Shown here one piece after another: positions 1 through 9,800 of a DNA stretch of 64,000 nucleotides. The stretch is from Clostridium jeddahitimonense (GTDB lineage: Bacteria > Bacillota > Clostridia > Clostridiales > Clostridiaceae), in assembly GCA_000753455.2 (NCBI GenBank), contig LM994669.1:62474-126473 (forward strand). Reading direction: 5' to 3'. Under the pieces are notes generated by a model. The model did no database searches. It had not been told where the DNA came from and worked only from the letters and a program-made list of their open reading frames with translations. A program made the position numbers and the translations under genes. Each line of letters begins with the position of its first letter. Position 1 is the first letter of the stretch.

Positions 1-1
1 T

Positions 2-229
2 GGTGGAGCTATAATGACAGAATCTGCATTAAGTTACCTTGGAATGGGTGTTACACCACCAGCAGCTTCTTGGGGAAATATGATTCAAGCGGTAAATAAC
101 TTTATAGATTTAATGCAAAGACCTTGGCTTTGGGTACCGCCTGGAACTTGTATCTTCTTAACAGTTATGGCAATTAACTTGTTAGGAGATGGACTAAGAG
201 ATGCTCTTGATCCAAAACTAAAGAAATAA
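2..229 (+). CDS. oppC: Oligopeptide ABC transporter permease, C-terminal fragment (OppC/AppC type), 5' end outside window
   Basis: This is the last ~75 codons of a binding-protein-dependent transport permease, the integral membrane subunit that forms the peptide channel with OppB. The reading frame is open from base 2, so the ATG at 14 is internal and the gene enters from the left. Visible hallmarks of the OppC family are the end of the EAA-type region (ESALSYLGMGV, then PSWG-like AASWGNM), one final hydrophobic helix (PGTCIFLTVMAINLLGDGLRD) and the usual ending RDALDPKLKK. The gene stops 13 bp before oppD, so they are co-transcribed. Family assignment is confident; substrate preference (oligo- or dipeptide) cannot be read from this fragment. 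Confidence 0.93.
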   Translation, partial: GGAIMTESALSYLGMGVTPPAASWGNMIQAVNNFIDLMQRPWLWVPPGTCIFLTVMAINLLGDGLRDALDPKLKK

Positions 230-242
230 GGGGGGCTCTGAT

Positions 243-1229
243 ATGGAAAATTTAGCACAATTTGAAGAATTGCTAGAATTTAAAAATTTAAGAACTTATT
301 TTCATACTGAAGCTGGATTAGTTAAGGCTGTTAATGATGTAAGTTTTAAGATAAAAAGTGGAGAAGTAGTTGGCGTAGTTGGAGAATCTGGGTGCGGTAA
401 AAGTGTTACAGCTATGAGTCTTATGAGATTAGTATCTTCACCAGGTAAAATTGAAGGTGGGGAAATAATTTTTGAAGGTAAAAATCTTTTAGAATTACCA
501 GAAGGTGAAATGAGATCAATTCGTGGAAATGATATAGCTATGATATTCCAAGAGCCAATGACATCTTTAAATCCTGTATTTACAGTTGGTAAGCAAATAA
601 TGGAAGCAGTAATGCTACATAGAAAAGTTAATAAAAAAGAGGCAAGAAAAGTTGCTGTAGAAATGATAGATTTAGTAGGTATTCCAGATGCAGAAAGAGT
701 TGTTGATAGATATCCTCATGAACTAAGTGGTGGTATGAGACAAAGAATTATGATAGCTATGGCATTATCATGTAACCCTAAGCTATTAATAGCAGATGAA
801 CCTACAACAGCGTTAGACGTAACTATTCAAGCTCAAATTTTAGACCTTATGAGAGGAATAAAAGATAAGCTTAATACATCTATTATGCTTATAACACATG
901 ATCTTGGGGTTGTTGCAGAAATGGCTGATTATGTAGTTGTAATGTATGCTGGTAAAGTAATAGAAGAAGGACCTGTAGATGTAATATTTAAAAATCCATC
1001 TCACCCATATACTGTAGGATTACTTAAATCAAAGCCTATATTAAACCAAGTTCAAGATAGACTTTACTCAATTCCAGGACAAGTTCCAAGTCCTATTAAT
1101 ATGCCAGATAATTGTTACTTTAGTGGTAGATGTGAGTACTGCTTCGATAAATGTAAAGAAGGACAACCTACATTGAAATTAATAGAACCAGGACATAAAG
1201 TTTCTTGCTGGAAGTATGAGGAGGTATAG
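243..1229 (+). CDS. oppD: Oligopeptide/dipeptide ABC transporter ATP-binding protein OppD
   Basis: One of the two cytoplasmic ATPases that power peptide import through the OppBC channel. The 328-residue protein has Walker A GESGCGKS at residues 47-54, Q-loop FQEP near 102-105, ABC signature LSGGMRQR at 161-168, Walker B LLIADEP at 181-187 and the H-loop histidine at 219. After the ATPase core comes the oligo_HPY C-terminal extension, cysteine-rich ([10 protein letters not shown]), typical of OppD/DppD. The LSGGMRQR signature (M rather than Q) is characteristic of D-type rather than F-type subunits. The start ATG follows AAGGGGGG. It sits between oppC and oppF, with 2 bp to the next start. Peptide uptake feeds nutrition and, in spore formers, sporulation signalling; the latter is inference here. 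Confidence 0.96.
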   Translation: MENLAQFEELLEFKNLRTYFHTEAGLVKAVNDVSFKIKSGEVVGVVGESGCGKSVTAMSLMRLVSSPGKIEGGEIIFEGKNLLELPEGEMRSIRGNDIAMIFQEPMTSLNPVFTVGKQIMEAVMLHRKVNKKEARKVAVEMIDLVGIPDAERVVDRYPHELSGGMRQRIMIAMALSCNPKLLIADEPTTALDVTIQAQILDLMRGIKDKLNTSIMLITHDLGVVAEMADYVVVMYAGKVIEEGPVDVIFKNPSHPYTVGLLKSKPILNQVQDRLYSIPGQVPSPINMPDNCYFSGRCEYCFDKCKEGQPTLKLIEPGHKVSCWKYEEV

Positions 1230-1231
1230 GG

Positions 1232-2197
1232 ATGAATGAAACAATTTTAAAAGTTGAAGGACTAAAGAAATACTTCCCTATAAAAGGTGGAGTTTTTCAA
1301 ACTACAATTGGTAATGTTAAGGCAGTAGATGGAGTATCATTTGAAATAAAAAAAGGTGAAACTTTAGGATTAGTTGGTGAGTCTGGTTGTGGGAAAAGCA
1401 CAACAGGTAGAACTATTCTTAGGTTATTAGAAAAAACTGAAGGTTCAGTTATATATAAAGGTACAGATATTCATGAATTAAAGAAAAAAGAGTTAAGAAA
1501 TCTTAGAACAGATATGCAAATAGTTTTCCAAGATCCATATTCTTCTCTTAATCCAAGAATGTCAATTGGAGAAATAATTAGTGAAGCTGTTATTCATCAT
1601 GGAATAGTTAGCAAAAAAGATGCTAGAGACTTAACTTTGGAAACAATGAGAATATGTGGATTATCAGATTACCAAATAGATAGATACCCTCATGAATTTT
1701 CAGGTGGACAAAGACAAAGAATTGGTATTGCAAGAGCACTTATTTTAAATCCATCATTTATAGTTGCTGATGAACCTGTATCAGCTCTAGATGTATCTAT
1801 TCAGGCACAAATAATAAATCTTTTATCTGATTTACAAGAAAAAAGAGATTTAACTTATTTATTTATATCACATGACTTAAGCGTTGTTGAGCATTTAAGT
1901 ACAAAGGTTGGAGTAATGTATTTAGGATCTATGGTTGAGCTTGCAGATAAAGCTGAAATATACAAGAATCCTATACACCCATATACAAAGGCATTATTCT
2001 CAGCTATTCCAATACCAGATCCAACACGTAGAAGAGATAGAATAATACTAACAGGGGACATTCCAAGTCCATCAAATCCACCAACAGGATGTAAGTTCCA
2101 TACTAGATGTCCATATGCAACTGCAAGATGTAGTGAAGAAGAGCCACAATATAAGAATGTAGGTAGCAATCACTTTGTAGCATGTCATTTAGTTTAA
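1232..2197 (+). CDS. oppF: Oligopeptide/dipeptide ABC transporter ATP-binding protein OppF
   Basis: Second ATPase of the oligopeptide importer, partner of OppD. In 321 residues it carries Walker A GESGCGKS at 49-56, signature FSGGQRQR at 156-163, Walker B FIVADEP at 176-182 and an H-loop in [11 protein letters not shown]. The C-terminal oligo_HPY extension ends with the cysteine-containing [11 protein letters not shown] segment normal for the family. The insertion [18 protein letters not shown] near the N-terminus is typical of OppF/DppF. The gene follows oppD by 2 bp behind AGGAGG and is followed by a small membrane protein gene 22 bp downstream. No unusual features. Confidence 0.96.
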   Translation: MNETILKVEGLKKYFPIKGGVFQTTIGNVKAVDGVSFEIKKGETLGLVGESGCGKSTTGRTILRLLEKTEGSVIYKGTDIHELKKKELRNLRTDMQIVFQDPYSSLNPRMSIGEIISEAVIHHGIVSKKDARDLTLETMRICGLSDYQIDRYPHEFSGGQRQRIGIARALILNPSFIVADEPVSALDVSIQAQIINLLSDLQEKRDLTYLFISHDLSVVEHLSTKVGVMYLGSMVELADKAEIYKNPIHPYTKALFSAIPIPDPTRRRDRIILTGDIPSPSNPPTGCKFHTRCPYATARCSEEEPQYKNVGSNHFVACHLV

Positions 2198-2219
2198 CGG
2201 TAACTAAGGAGGAAGCAAT

Positions 2220-2426
2220 ATGTTCAGATTTGATCACAGAAAAGATGAACAGAGAAGAAGAGAAAAAGAATTACTAAAAGAAGTAAAAATGACAGAAAAA
2301 CCTAAATTTAAGGATTTAGTTGCAATTATGTTTGCACAGTACCTTATAATTTTACCAGTTGCATTTATAGGAATAATAGTATTTGCTTTAGCAATAAAAT
2401 TATTATTAAAATATTGGGGAAGTTAA
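2220..2426 (+). CDS. Small single-span membrane protein of unknown function in the opp operon
   Basis: A 68-residue protein with a strongly basic, charged N-terminal half (repeated R, K and E up to residue ~35) followed by one hydrophobic helix at about residues 38-63 and a short tail. AAGGAGG lies just upstream of the ATG. It starts 22 bp after oppF and is followed by the operon's long hairpin, so it is the last gene of the transporter transcription unit. The charge pattern predicts the N-terminus in the cytosol. I do not recognise a named family. Role is unknown; the position suggests an accessory peptide linked to the transporter, which is only inference. Confidence 0.75.
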   Translation: MFRFDHRKDEQRRREKELLKEVKMTEKPKFKDLVAIMFAQYLIILPVAFIGIIVFALAIKLLLKYWGS

Positions 2427-2447
2427 AATTATATGAGTAAAAAATAT

Positions 2448-2492
2448 AGCCCATAAGATTATTAATTGTAACAATTAATAATCTTATGGGCT
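2448..2492. terminator. Long near-perfect palindrome after the opp operon, probable terminator
   Basis: Two 22-bp arms are perfect reverse complements around a single central base, beginning AGCCCATAAG and ending CTTATGGGCT. An RNA hairpin of this size directly after the last opp gene should stop transcription, although the following bases (TATTAAG) are not a strong T-run. Confidence 0.7.
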
Positions 2493-2682
2493 TATTAAGT
2501 ACCTAGCTAAAGTTCATTGCCGATAGACTAATTTTGTGAGTAGGTGTTTTAGAAATAGACTATAGGTTTTGATGCAGGACAAAGGTTATTTGAGCACATA
2601 AGTATTCATAGAATTAAATATATATATTTATAAGAAATACTATATAATATAGACAATCTGTAAATTTAATAGAGGTGAAAAA
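2493..2682. other. Intergenic segment without a recognised gene
   Basis: 190 bp between the opp hairpin and the GIY-YIG gene. The first ~120 bp are less AT-biased than normal spacers here and contain no open frame with a ribosome binding site. The last part holds an AT-rich promoter-like stretch and the GAGGTG binding site for the next gene. Confidence 0.4.
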
Positions 2683-2937
2683 ATGAACTACGTTTATATT
2701 TTAAGATGTAATGATGATAGTTTATATACTGGATGGACAAATAACCTAGAAAAAAGGTTAAAAACACATTTAGCAGGAAAAGGGGCAAAATATACAAAAG
2801 CTAGATTGCCTGTAGAGCTTGTTTATTATGAAGAATTTGAAGATAAGATAGAAGCAATGAAAAGAGAATATAAGATTAAGCAGTTAAGTAGAAAAGAAAA
2901 ATTAAAATTAGTACATATAGAAGAGATAGATAAATAG
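2683..2937 (+). CDS. GIY-YIG nuclease-superfamily protein (UPF0213/YhbQ-YazA type)
   Basis: An 84-residue stand-alone GIY-YIG domain. The protein opens with VYIL (the GIY-equivalent strand, residues 4-7) and YTGWT (the YIG-equivalent, residues 15-19), followed by the conserved arginine helix NLEKRLKTH and a late acidic/lysine region [17 protein letters not shown] that normally holds the catalytic glutamate (E in KREY). Length matches the UPF0213 group (80-100 aa). AGAGGTG precedes the ATG. B. subtilis has the homologue yazA beside yabB and yabC; here it is a single-gene unit with its own terminator. It is presumably a DNA-processing nuclease, but no substrate is established from sequence. Confidence 0.9.
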   Translation: MNYVYILRCNDDSLYTGWTNNLEKRLKTHLAGKGAKYTKARLPVELVYYEEFEDKIEAMKREYKIKQLSRKEKLKLVHIEEIDK

Positions 2938-3004
2938 CCATTCATAGAGTGTAAAATACTTTTGACATAGAAAAAAATATAAAACTGAATTGTTGTAAAA
3001 TTTT

Positions 3005-3040
3005 ATCCTTAGCTAAGAAAATATAGCTAAGGATATTTTT
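3005..3040 (+). terminator. Rho-independent terminator after the GIY-YIG gene
   Basis: An 11-bp stem (ATCCTTAGCTA pairing with TAGCTAAGGAT) with an 8-base loop, followed by ATTTTTG. Confidence 0.8.
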
Positions 3041-3074
3041 GCGTTTAAAATCTGTAATAAACTTAAGACATAAA

Positions 3075-3728
3075 TTATTTCCCGGGAAAATTCCACTCAG
3101 AATAAAATTCTTCTAAGAAGTTTTCCATAAACTTATGTCTTTTTTCAGCTATTTCTTTAGCTGTATTTGTATTCATTAAATCCTTTAGCTTTAATAGTTT
3201 CTCATAAAAGTGATTTACAGTATGATTTCCTGCATTTTTAACTTGTTCTAATGAAGTAAACTCTATTGGGTTAATAGAGGGATCATATATTTGTCGTCCT
3301 TTACTTCCACCATAAGCAAAGGTTCTAGCGATTCCTATAGCGCCAATCGCATCTAATCTGTCGGAGTCTTGAACCACTTTACCTTCAATAGAATTTTGAG
3401 TAGAATCAACTACACCACCTTTAAATGACATGGTTTTAATAATAGATATAATTTTATTTATATCATTTTTAGGGACACTTATAGAAGCTAAAAAGTTTTC
3501 TGTAGTAGTTGTATTAGTATCAGTATCATTCGAGAACTTCCAATCATCAATATCGTGTAGTAATGAGGTCATTTCAACTATAAAAAGGTCTGCATTTTCT
3601 TTTTCAGCGATAAATTTAGATAAGTTATAAACCCTTTCTATATGAAACCAATCATGGCCACTACCTTCTCCATATAGCTTTTCTTTTACGAAGTCTTTAG
3701 TTTTTTCTATCATTAAATTTTTATCCAT
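3075..3728 (-). CDS. HD-domain metal-dependent phosphohydrolase
   Basis: A 217-residue HD-superfamily protein of the small YedJ/YpgQ-like group. Metal ligands are visible in order: H25 (in GHDWFHIERV), H58-D59 (LLHDIDDW) and a distal aspartate at about 121-123 (QDSDRLDAIGAIG), the DRLDA motif being typical of this group. Such proteins hydrolyse nucleotides or other phosphate esters in the cytosol; the substrate here is unknown. I choose the ATG at 3728 because AAGGAG lies 6 bp before it; a further in-frame ATG at 3743 overlaps that binding site. It is a single gene, converging on the GIY-YIG gene. Confidence 0.88.
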   Translation of the reverse strand: MDKNLMIEKTKDFVKEKLYGEGSGHDWFHIERVYNLSKFIAEKENADLFIVEMTSLLHDIDDWKFSNDTDTNTTTTENFLASISVPKNDINKIISIIKTMSFKGGVVDSTQNSIEGKVVQDSDRLDAIGAIGIARTFAYGGSKGRQIYDPSINPIEFTSLEQVKNAGNHTVNHFYEKLLKLKDLMNTNTAKEIAEKRHKFMENFLEEFYSEWNFPGK

Positions 3729-3841
3729 AAATGACTCCTTCAAATTTTATTTATTATTATTTTATTATACATAACATTTAATAAAGCTAGTAGTTATATT
3801 ATAATAAGAACATAAGATTCGAAAGTGAAAAGGATGATTTT

Positions 3842-5764
3842 ATGAATTTAATTACATTAGAAAATATAACTAAAAGTTATTCTGAAAAGATATTAGTAGA
3901 TAATATATCATTAGGAATAAATGAAGGAGAGAAAATAGGTATCATAGGAGTAAATGGTACTGGTAAATCGACTTTCTTGAAAATAATAGCTGGTATGGAA
4001 GAGCCGGATTCAGGAACTGTAACTAAAGGAAATAGAGTGAGAATAGAATATCTTTCTCAAAGCCCAGATTATGATGAGAATGCAACAGTTATTGAGCAAG
4101 TATTTAGAGGGAACTCTGATGAGATGAGTCTTTTAAGAGATTATGAAGAAGTCTTAGAAGAGATAAATAAGAATCCTTCTAATGAGGAATTGAATAGTAA
4201 GTTAATAAAACTTCAAGGTAAGATAGATGCTTTAAATCTTTGGGGATTGGAAAGTGAAGCAAAAGTAGTATTAACTAAGCTTGGAATAAATGATTTTGAA
4301 GCAAAGGTAAGTACTCTTTCTGGAGGACAAAAGAAGAGAGTAATGTTAGCGGCAGCATTAATAACTCCTAGTGAATTATTGATTCTAGATGAGCCTACTA
4401 ACCATTTAGATAATGAAACTATAAATTGGTTAGAGGAATATTTAAACAGTAGAAAAGGATCTTTATTAATGATAACTCATGATAGATACTTCTTAGATAG
4501 AGTTACTAATAGGATTCTAGAATTAGATCAAGGAAGATTATTCAGTTATGAAGGAAACTATTCTGTTTTCTTAGAAAAGAAAATGGAAAGAATGGAAATG
4601 GAACAGGCATCAGAAGAGAAAAGACAAAACCTTATAAGAAAAGAGCTTGCTTGGGTTAGAAGGGGAGCTAAGGCTAGAACAACTAAGCAAAAAGCAAGGT
4701 TAGATAGATTTGATGAACTTGTAAATAGAAAGGTTTATGATCAGGATGAAAATGTTGAGATTTCAGTTATGGGAAGTAGACTTGGTAAAAAGATAATTGA
4801 AATCGAAAATATATCTAAAGGTTTTGGCGAGAAGCAATTAATAAAAGATTTTAGCTATATTGTAACTAGACAAGATAGAATAGGTATTGTTGGTGAAAAT
4901 GGAGTAGGAAAATCTACATTAATTAAAATGTTAGAAGAAAAAATTATGCCTGATAGTGGGGAGATAATAAAAGGTGAAACTGTTAGAATAGCTTGTTTCT
5001 CTCAAGATGATGAGCATATGAATCCAGATATGAGATCTATTGAATATATTAAAGAAGTAGCAGAATATTTACAAACAGCTACAGGAGAAAGAATAACAGC
5101 TTCTCAAATGTGTGAAAAGTTCTTATTTGATGGTACTCTACAATGGACTCCAATTGGAAAGTTATCAGGAGGAGAAAGAAGAAGACTTCATTTGTTAAGA
5201 GTACTTATGGATTCACCTAATGTACTTTTGCTAGATGAGCCTACTAATGATTTAGATATAGAAACTCTAAAGAGATTAGAAGATTATCTTGATGACTTTG
5301 GAGGAGTAGTTATAACTGTATCACATGATAGATATTTCTTAGATAGAATATGTAATAAGATTTTTGCATATGAGGGTAATGGAGATATAAGAATATATAC
5401 AGGGAATTATAGTGATTATTTATTAACTAAAGAATATGAGGAAGCTATAAATAAACAAGAAAAGTCTACAGAAAAGCCAAAAGATTTAACGGAGAAAAAA
5501 GAGAGAGTTAAAGAGAAAAAACTAAAATTTACGTATAAAGAAGAAAGAGAATTTGAAACAATCGATGAAGATATAGAAAACTTAGAAAATAAAATATCTG
5601 AAATAGACATATTAATGGATAAAAACTCTAGAGATTTTGGAAAACTTCAAGAACTGATGAAAGAAAAAGAGGAGACTGAAGCTGAATTAGAACATAAATA
5701 TGAAAGATGGGAATATTTAAATGATTTAGCCCAAAAGATAGAGGAACAAAAAGGTAATAAATAG
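3842..5764 (+). CDS. ABC-F family ribosome-associated ATPase (Uup-like)
   Basis: A 640-residue soluble protein with two ABC cassettes and no membrane domain. Cassette 1 has Walker A GVNGTGKST at 36-44, signature LSGGQKKR and Walker B LLILDEPTNHLD. Cassette 2 has GENGVGKST near 345-353, LSGGERRR and LLLDEPTNDLD. The charged linker between them (WVRRGAKARTTKQKARLDR) and a C-terminal coiled coil from about residue 560 match the Uup subgroup. ABC-F proteins act on the ribosome E site to rescue stalled elongation or give antibiotic protection; the C-terminal coiled coil favours a housekeeping Uup-like role over a resistance factor, though sequence alone does not exclude the latter. It is monocistronic, followed by a hairpin. 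Confidence 0.92.
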   Translation: MNLITLENITKSYSEKILVDNISLGINEGEKIGIIGVNGTGKSTFLKIIAGMEEPDSGTVTKGNRVRIEYLSQSPDYDENATVIEQVFRGNSDEMSLLRDYEEVLEEINKNPSNEELNSKLIKLQGKIDALNLWGLESEAKVVLTKLGINDFEAKVSTLSGGQKKRVMLAAALITPSELLILDEPTNHLDNETINWLEEYLNSRKGSLLMITHDRYFLDRVTNRILELDQGRLFSYEGNYSVFLEKKMERMEMEQASEEKRQNLIRKELAWVRRGAKARTTKQKARLDRFDELVNRKVYDQDENVEISVMGSRLGKKIIEIENISKGFGEKQLIKDFSYIVTRQDRIGIVGENGVGKSTLIKMLEEKIMPDSGEIIKGETVRIACFSQDDEHMNPDMRSIEYIKEVAEYLQTATGERITASQMCEKFLFDGTLQWTPIGKLSGGERRRLHLLRVLMDSPNVLLLDEPTNDLDIETLKRLEDYLDDFGGVVITVSHDRYFLDRICNKIFAYEGNGDIRIYTGNYSDYLLTKEYEEAINKQEKSTEKPKDLTEKKERVKEKKLKFTYKEEREFETIDEDIENLENKISEIDILMDKNSRDFGKLQELMKEKEETEAELEHKYERWEYLNDLAQKIEEQKGNK

Positions 5765-5847
5765 CCAGTATAAATAAAAGAAAACGACAAATACTATTAA
5801 TGTAGCAAGGATGAGTACACATAACTTAATACCTATGTTACTGTAGA

Positions 5848-5883
5848 TGAACTAGTAATATTTTATATTGCTAGTTCATTTTA
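5848..5883 (+). terminator. Terminator of the ABC-F gene
   Basis: A 14-bp stem (TGAACTAGTAATAT with ATATTGCTAGTTCA, one G-U pair) and a short T-run. Confidence 0.7.
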
Positions 5884-5888
5884 AGTAT

Positions 5889-5921
5889 AAAAAAATGTCC
5901 TGCAATATAGGTTGCAGGACA
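5889..5921 (-). terminator. Minus-strand terminator of the BFD-like ferredoxin gene
   Basis: A perfect 10-bp stem TGTCCTGCAA/TTGCAGGACA. The plus-strand A-run at 5889-5895 becomes a U-run after the hairpin when read on the minus strand, so it terminates the gene at 5959-6180. Confidence 0.82.
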
Positions 5922-5958
5922 TTCTACATATGTGGGGATATGTATATCAAAGTTGATG

Positions 5959-6180
5959 TTAATTACTATTTAAATGTTCATCGATTAAAGATTGAATCTT
6001 GTCTTTACATCTAAAGCCTTTACAGCCACCATTACAAGCACCAGTTACCCTAGAAACATCTTCTACAGTGTGAGCACCATTAGAAATAACTTCTTTAATT
6101 GTAGCTCTAGAAACAGCTTTACATACACAAACTTTAGTTATTTTATCAAGGATTTCTTGATTTAAATTATTGTTTTCCAT
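5959..6180 (-). CDS. BFD-like [2Fe-2S]-binding protein
   Basis: A 73-residue protein consisting of a single bacterioferritin-associated ferredoxin-like domain. The four cluster cysteines are C18 and C20 (VCVCKAV) and the pair in GACNGGCKGFRC, in the usual C-X-C...C-X3-4-C layout; a further cysteine follows in KGFRCKD. Family members carry one [2Fe-2S] cluster and transfer electrons, for example to mobilise iron from ferritin, or serve as domains of larger reductases. Here it is stand-alone, with its own promoter (TTGACT/TATAAT) and terminator, so partners are not indicated. No ferritin gene is adjacent. Confidence 0.88.
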   Translation of the reverse strand: MENNNLNQEILDKITKVCVCKAVSRATIKEVISNGAHTVEDVSRVTGACNGGCKGFRCKDKIQSLIDEHLNSN

Positions 6181-6244
6181 AGTGTATTCACTCCTAAATA
6201 TTAAGAACTATTTATTAGAAAACTAATATATAATCTATGATTTA

Positions 6245-6273
6245 ATTATAATAAGTAAAATAACAAAAGTCAA
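6245..6273 (-). promoter_or_regulatory. Promoter of the BFD-like gene, minus strand
   Basis: Reading the minus strand, -35 TTGACT lies at 6273-6268 and -10 TATAAT at 6250-6245 with a 17-bp spacer, about 60 bp before the start codon. A 16-bp AT palindrome (6279-6294) sits directly upstream of the -35. Confidence 0.65.
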
Positions 6274-6394
6274 TATTAAATAATAATTATTATTAGTTAA
6301 ATTTTCTACTAAGTTTTTTGTTATTATTTATTTTTTGCTATTATAATATTCTATTTAAACTAATTTTTTAAAATAAAACAGTTTTTGGATGTAA

Positions 6395-6423
6395 TTGACA
6401 ATGAACTTTTCATAATATATAAT
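6395..6423 (+). promoter_or_regulatory. Promoter of the ileS T-box leader
   Basis: A consensus vegetative promoter: TTGACA at 6395-6400, 17-bp spacer, TATAAT at 6418-6423. Transcription would begin near 6430, at the 5' edge of the T-box. Confidence 0.85.
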
Positions 6424-6429
6424 AGAAGC

Positions 6430-6690
6430 GTTAAAAACTATGATTAGGAAAAGTATTTAAGTTTTTTCTTTAAGAGAGTGATTGGTTGGTGCGAAATCAT
6501 AGAAAGGCTTTAGGAAAATCACCTAGGAGTTGGAGGCTGAAAGTTTAACGATTAAGCTACCCCGTAATCCTGCGTTAAAGGATAGGATATGATAGTATCT
6601 GAAGATATAGCTCACTTTATATAGTTGAGTTTAATAACCATAGGTGGTATAGCGAATAACACTTCGTCCTTTTGGATGGAGTTTTTTTAT
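6430..6690 (+). promoter_or_regulatory. T-box leader of ileS with intrinsic terminator
   Basis: A tRNA-sensing leader that fills the long spacer before ileS. Stem I has the loop-E element AGTA (after GGAAA), the terminal-loop element GGTTGGTGCGAAA, and the GGAG element on the 3' side. The T-box itself is AGGTGGTATAGCGAA at 6642-6655. The competing terminator is CTTCGTCC at 6662-6669 pairing with GGATGGAG at 6674-6681, followed by seven T. An ATT (Ile) triplet at 6551-6553, followed by A, lies on the 3' side of the stem I internal loop and is the best specifier candidate: the flanking segments (TTAAGTTTTT on the 5' side, GAAAGTTTAA on the 3' side) can pair around it. By established T-box logic, uncharged tRNA-Ile stabilises the antiterminator and turns ileS on. 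Confidence 0.93.
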
Positions 6691-6844
6691 TTATCTGAAA
6701 CTTTAATCTATAAAATCGTAGATTTTTAATTTAAGTTAGGTAATTTTTCTTATTTAAAGGTTGATACTAAAGATAATATAACAATATTTATTATTTCAAT
6801 TTAAAGCAAAATAAGTAATTACAATAGGAGAAGGGAGAAGCAAT

Positions 6845-9800
6845 ATGTACAAAAAGGTAGAACTTTCAAATGGTTTTGTCGGCTTAGAAAAAGAAGTTGC
6901 AAATCTTTGGACTGCAAGAAATGTAATAAAAAAGAATTTTGATATGAATCAAGATGGTGAATACTTCACTTTCTATGATGGACCTCCAACAGCAAACGGT
7001 AGACCTCACGTAGGACACGTTTTAACAAGAGTTATGAAGGATATAATCCCAAGATACAAGGTTATGAAGGGATATAAGGTTATAAGAAAAGCTGGTTGGG
7101 ATACTCATGGTCTTCCAGTTGAGCTTGAAATCGAAAAGAAGCTTGGAATTTCAGGTAAAGAACAAATAGAAGAATACGGTGTTGAAAAATTCGTTAAAGA
7201 ATGTAAAGAAAGCGTATTTACTTACGTAAGTATGTGGGAGAAGATGACTAACCAAATCGGTTATTGGGTTGACATGGAAAATCCATATGTAACTTATCAT
7301 AACCCATATATCGAGTCAGTTTGGTGGGCGTTAAAACAAATGTGGGATAAAGGTCTTTTATATGAAGGACATAAAGTAATGCCATACTGTCCAAGATGTG
7401 GAACTGCTTTATCATCTCACGAAGTTGCTCAAGGATATAAGGATGTTAAAGACTTAACTTGTATTGCTAAATTTAAAGTTGAAGGAGAAGAAAACAAGTA
7501 TATATTAGCTTGGACAACAACTCCTTGGACATTACCTTCAAACTTAGCTTTATGTATAAACAAAGCTTATACTTATGTAGAAGCAAAAGTTGGGGAAGAA
7601 ACATTAATATTAGCTAAAGATTTAGCAGCAAAAGTTTTAGGTGAAGACTATGAAATAGTTAGAGAATTCCCTGGAACAGAACTTTTAGGAACTAAGTATG
7701 AGCAATTAATGCCTTTCGGTAAAGTTGAAGGTAAAGCCTTTGAAGTAATCCACGGTGATTATGTTACTTTATCAGATGGTACTGGTATAGTTCATATAGC
7801 TCCAGCTTACGGTGAAGACGACAGCTTAGTAGCTAAAGCTAATGGAATCACTTTCATCAATTTAGTTGATAGAGAGGGTAGATTCGTAGAAGAAGTTACT
7901 CCATGGGCTGGTAAATTCGTTAAGAAATGCGATGATAGCATCTGTAAATGGCTTGAAGAAAACAACAAGTTATTTAAATCAGAAAGACATCTTCACTCAT
8001 ACCCACACTGTTGGAGATGCGATACTCCACTTCTTTACTATCCAAAGGAGAGCTGGTTTGTTGCAATGACAACTCTAAGAGATAAGCTTTTAGAAAACAA
8101 CAACAAGATTAACTGGTACCCAGATAACATAAGAACAGGTAGATTTGGTAAGTTCTTAGAAAATGTTATCGACTGGGGGATTTCAAGAGATAGATACTGG
8201 GGAACTCCACTTCCAATATGGGGATGTGAATGCGGACATAAAGAATGTATCGGAAGTATTGAAGAGTTAAAAGAAAAGGGAATTAACGTTCCAGAAGATA
8301 TCGAATTACACAAACCTTATATAGATAATGTTCATTTAAAATGTGAAAAGTGTGGAAAGGAAATGACAAGAACTAATGAAGTTATTGATTGCTGGTTCGA
8401 TTCAGGATCAATGCCATTTGCACAATTACACTATCCATTTGAAAATAAGGAATTATTTGAAGAAAACTTCCCAGCTCAATTTATATCAGAAGCTGTTGAC
8501 CAAACAAGAGGATGGTTCTATACATTATTAGCAATTTCAACTGCTATATTTGATAGAAACCCATTTGAGAACTGCATAGTTTTAGGTCACGTTCTTGATA
8601 AGAAGGGCTTAAAGATGTCAAAATCTAAGGGTAATGTCGTAGATCCATTTACAGTATTAGATGCTCAAGGTGCAGATGCAACAAGATGGCATTTCTATAC
8701 TGCAAGTGCTCCATGGTTACCAACAAGATTCTCAGTAGATGATGTTGGTGAAGCAGGAAGAAAGTTTATGGGAACATTATGGAATGTTTACTCATTCTAC
8801 GTTCTATATGCTGAGTTAGATCAATTCAATCCACTTAACTACGCAGATTTTGTATCAGAAAATGTTATGGATAAATGGGTTATGTCTAAGCTTAATACAT
8901 TAGTTAAAGATGTTGACTCAATGTTAGATTCTTACCAAATAACTCAAGCTGCTTTAGCAATTGAAGACTTTACAGATGAGTTATCAAACTGGTATGTAAG
9001 AAGAAATAGGGGAAGATACTGGTCAGAAGAGTTAACTGATGACAAGATTGGTGCTTATGTAACATTATATAGAGTATTAACTACTTTAATAAAAGTTGCA
9101 GCTCCATTCGTACCATTTATAACAGAAGATATTTATCAAAACTTAGTAGCTGGCTTAGATCAAAATGCTCCAGAAAGCATTCACCTATGCTCATGGCCAC
9201 AAGTTGATGAAAATGCTATAAACAAAGATTTAGAAAAGGAAATGGACTTAGCTTATACAATAGTTAAACTTGGAAGAAGTGCAAGAAATGGTGCTAACAT
9301 TAAGAATAGACAGCCACTTTCTAAGATGCTTATTTCAACAGATTCACTTCCAGAATACTACGGTGATATTATAACTGATGAGTTAAATATAAAAGAAGTT
9401 GAATTTGGTGCTGACCTTTCTAAATATGTTAACTTTGAAATCAAGCCAAACTTACCTGTATTAGGAAGAGCTTACGGTAAGATGATACCTGGAATTAGAA
9501 GAGAAATAGCTGCTAGAAACCAAATGGAATTAGCTCAAGCTATCCAAAATGGTGAAACAGTAACTATAAATGTTGATGGAACTGAAATTGAACTTAATAA
9601 AGAAAACTTATTAGTTACAATGCAAGGGTTAGAGGGTTATGCATTTGCTGGTGAAGGATCAATAGGTGTTGTTCTTGATACTCATATTTCTGAGGAGCTT
9701 AGAGAAGAAGGTCACGTAAGAGAAATGATTTCTAAGATTCAAAATATGAGAAAAGACAAAGGATTCCAAGTTGCAGATAAAATCAATCTTTATGTATCAG

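Noticed and set aside
14..229. A complete 71-codon gene starting at ATG 14
   Set aside because: The frame is open to the left edge (GGAI precedes the M) and the sequence is the C-terminal end of OppC, so it is a truncated gene, not a small protein.
1855..2169. Minus-strand open frame of 104 codons inside oppF
   Set aside because: It lies wholly within a well-supported gene, has no binding site or family resemblance, and follows from the codon bias of the other strand.
6279..6294. Fur box upstream of the BFD-like gene
   Set aside because: The palindrome has an even centre and lacks the GATAAT-type hexamers in 7-1-7 spacing; it is not a convincing Fur site.
8038..8313. Minus-strand open frame of 91 codons inside ileS
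   Set aside because: Antisense to a conserved synthetase domain and without a ribosome binding site.
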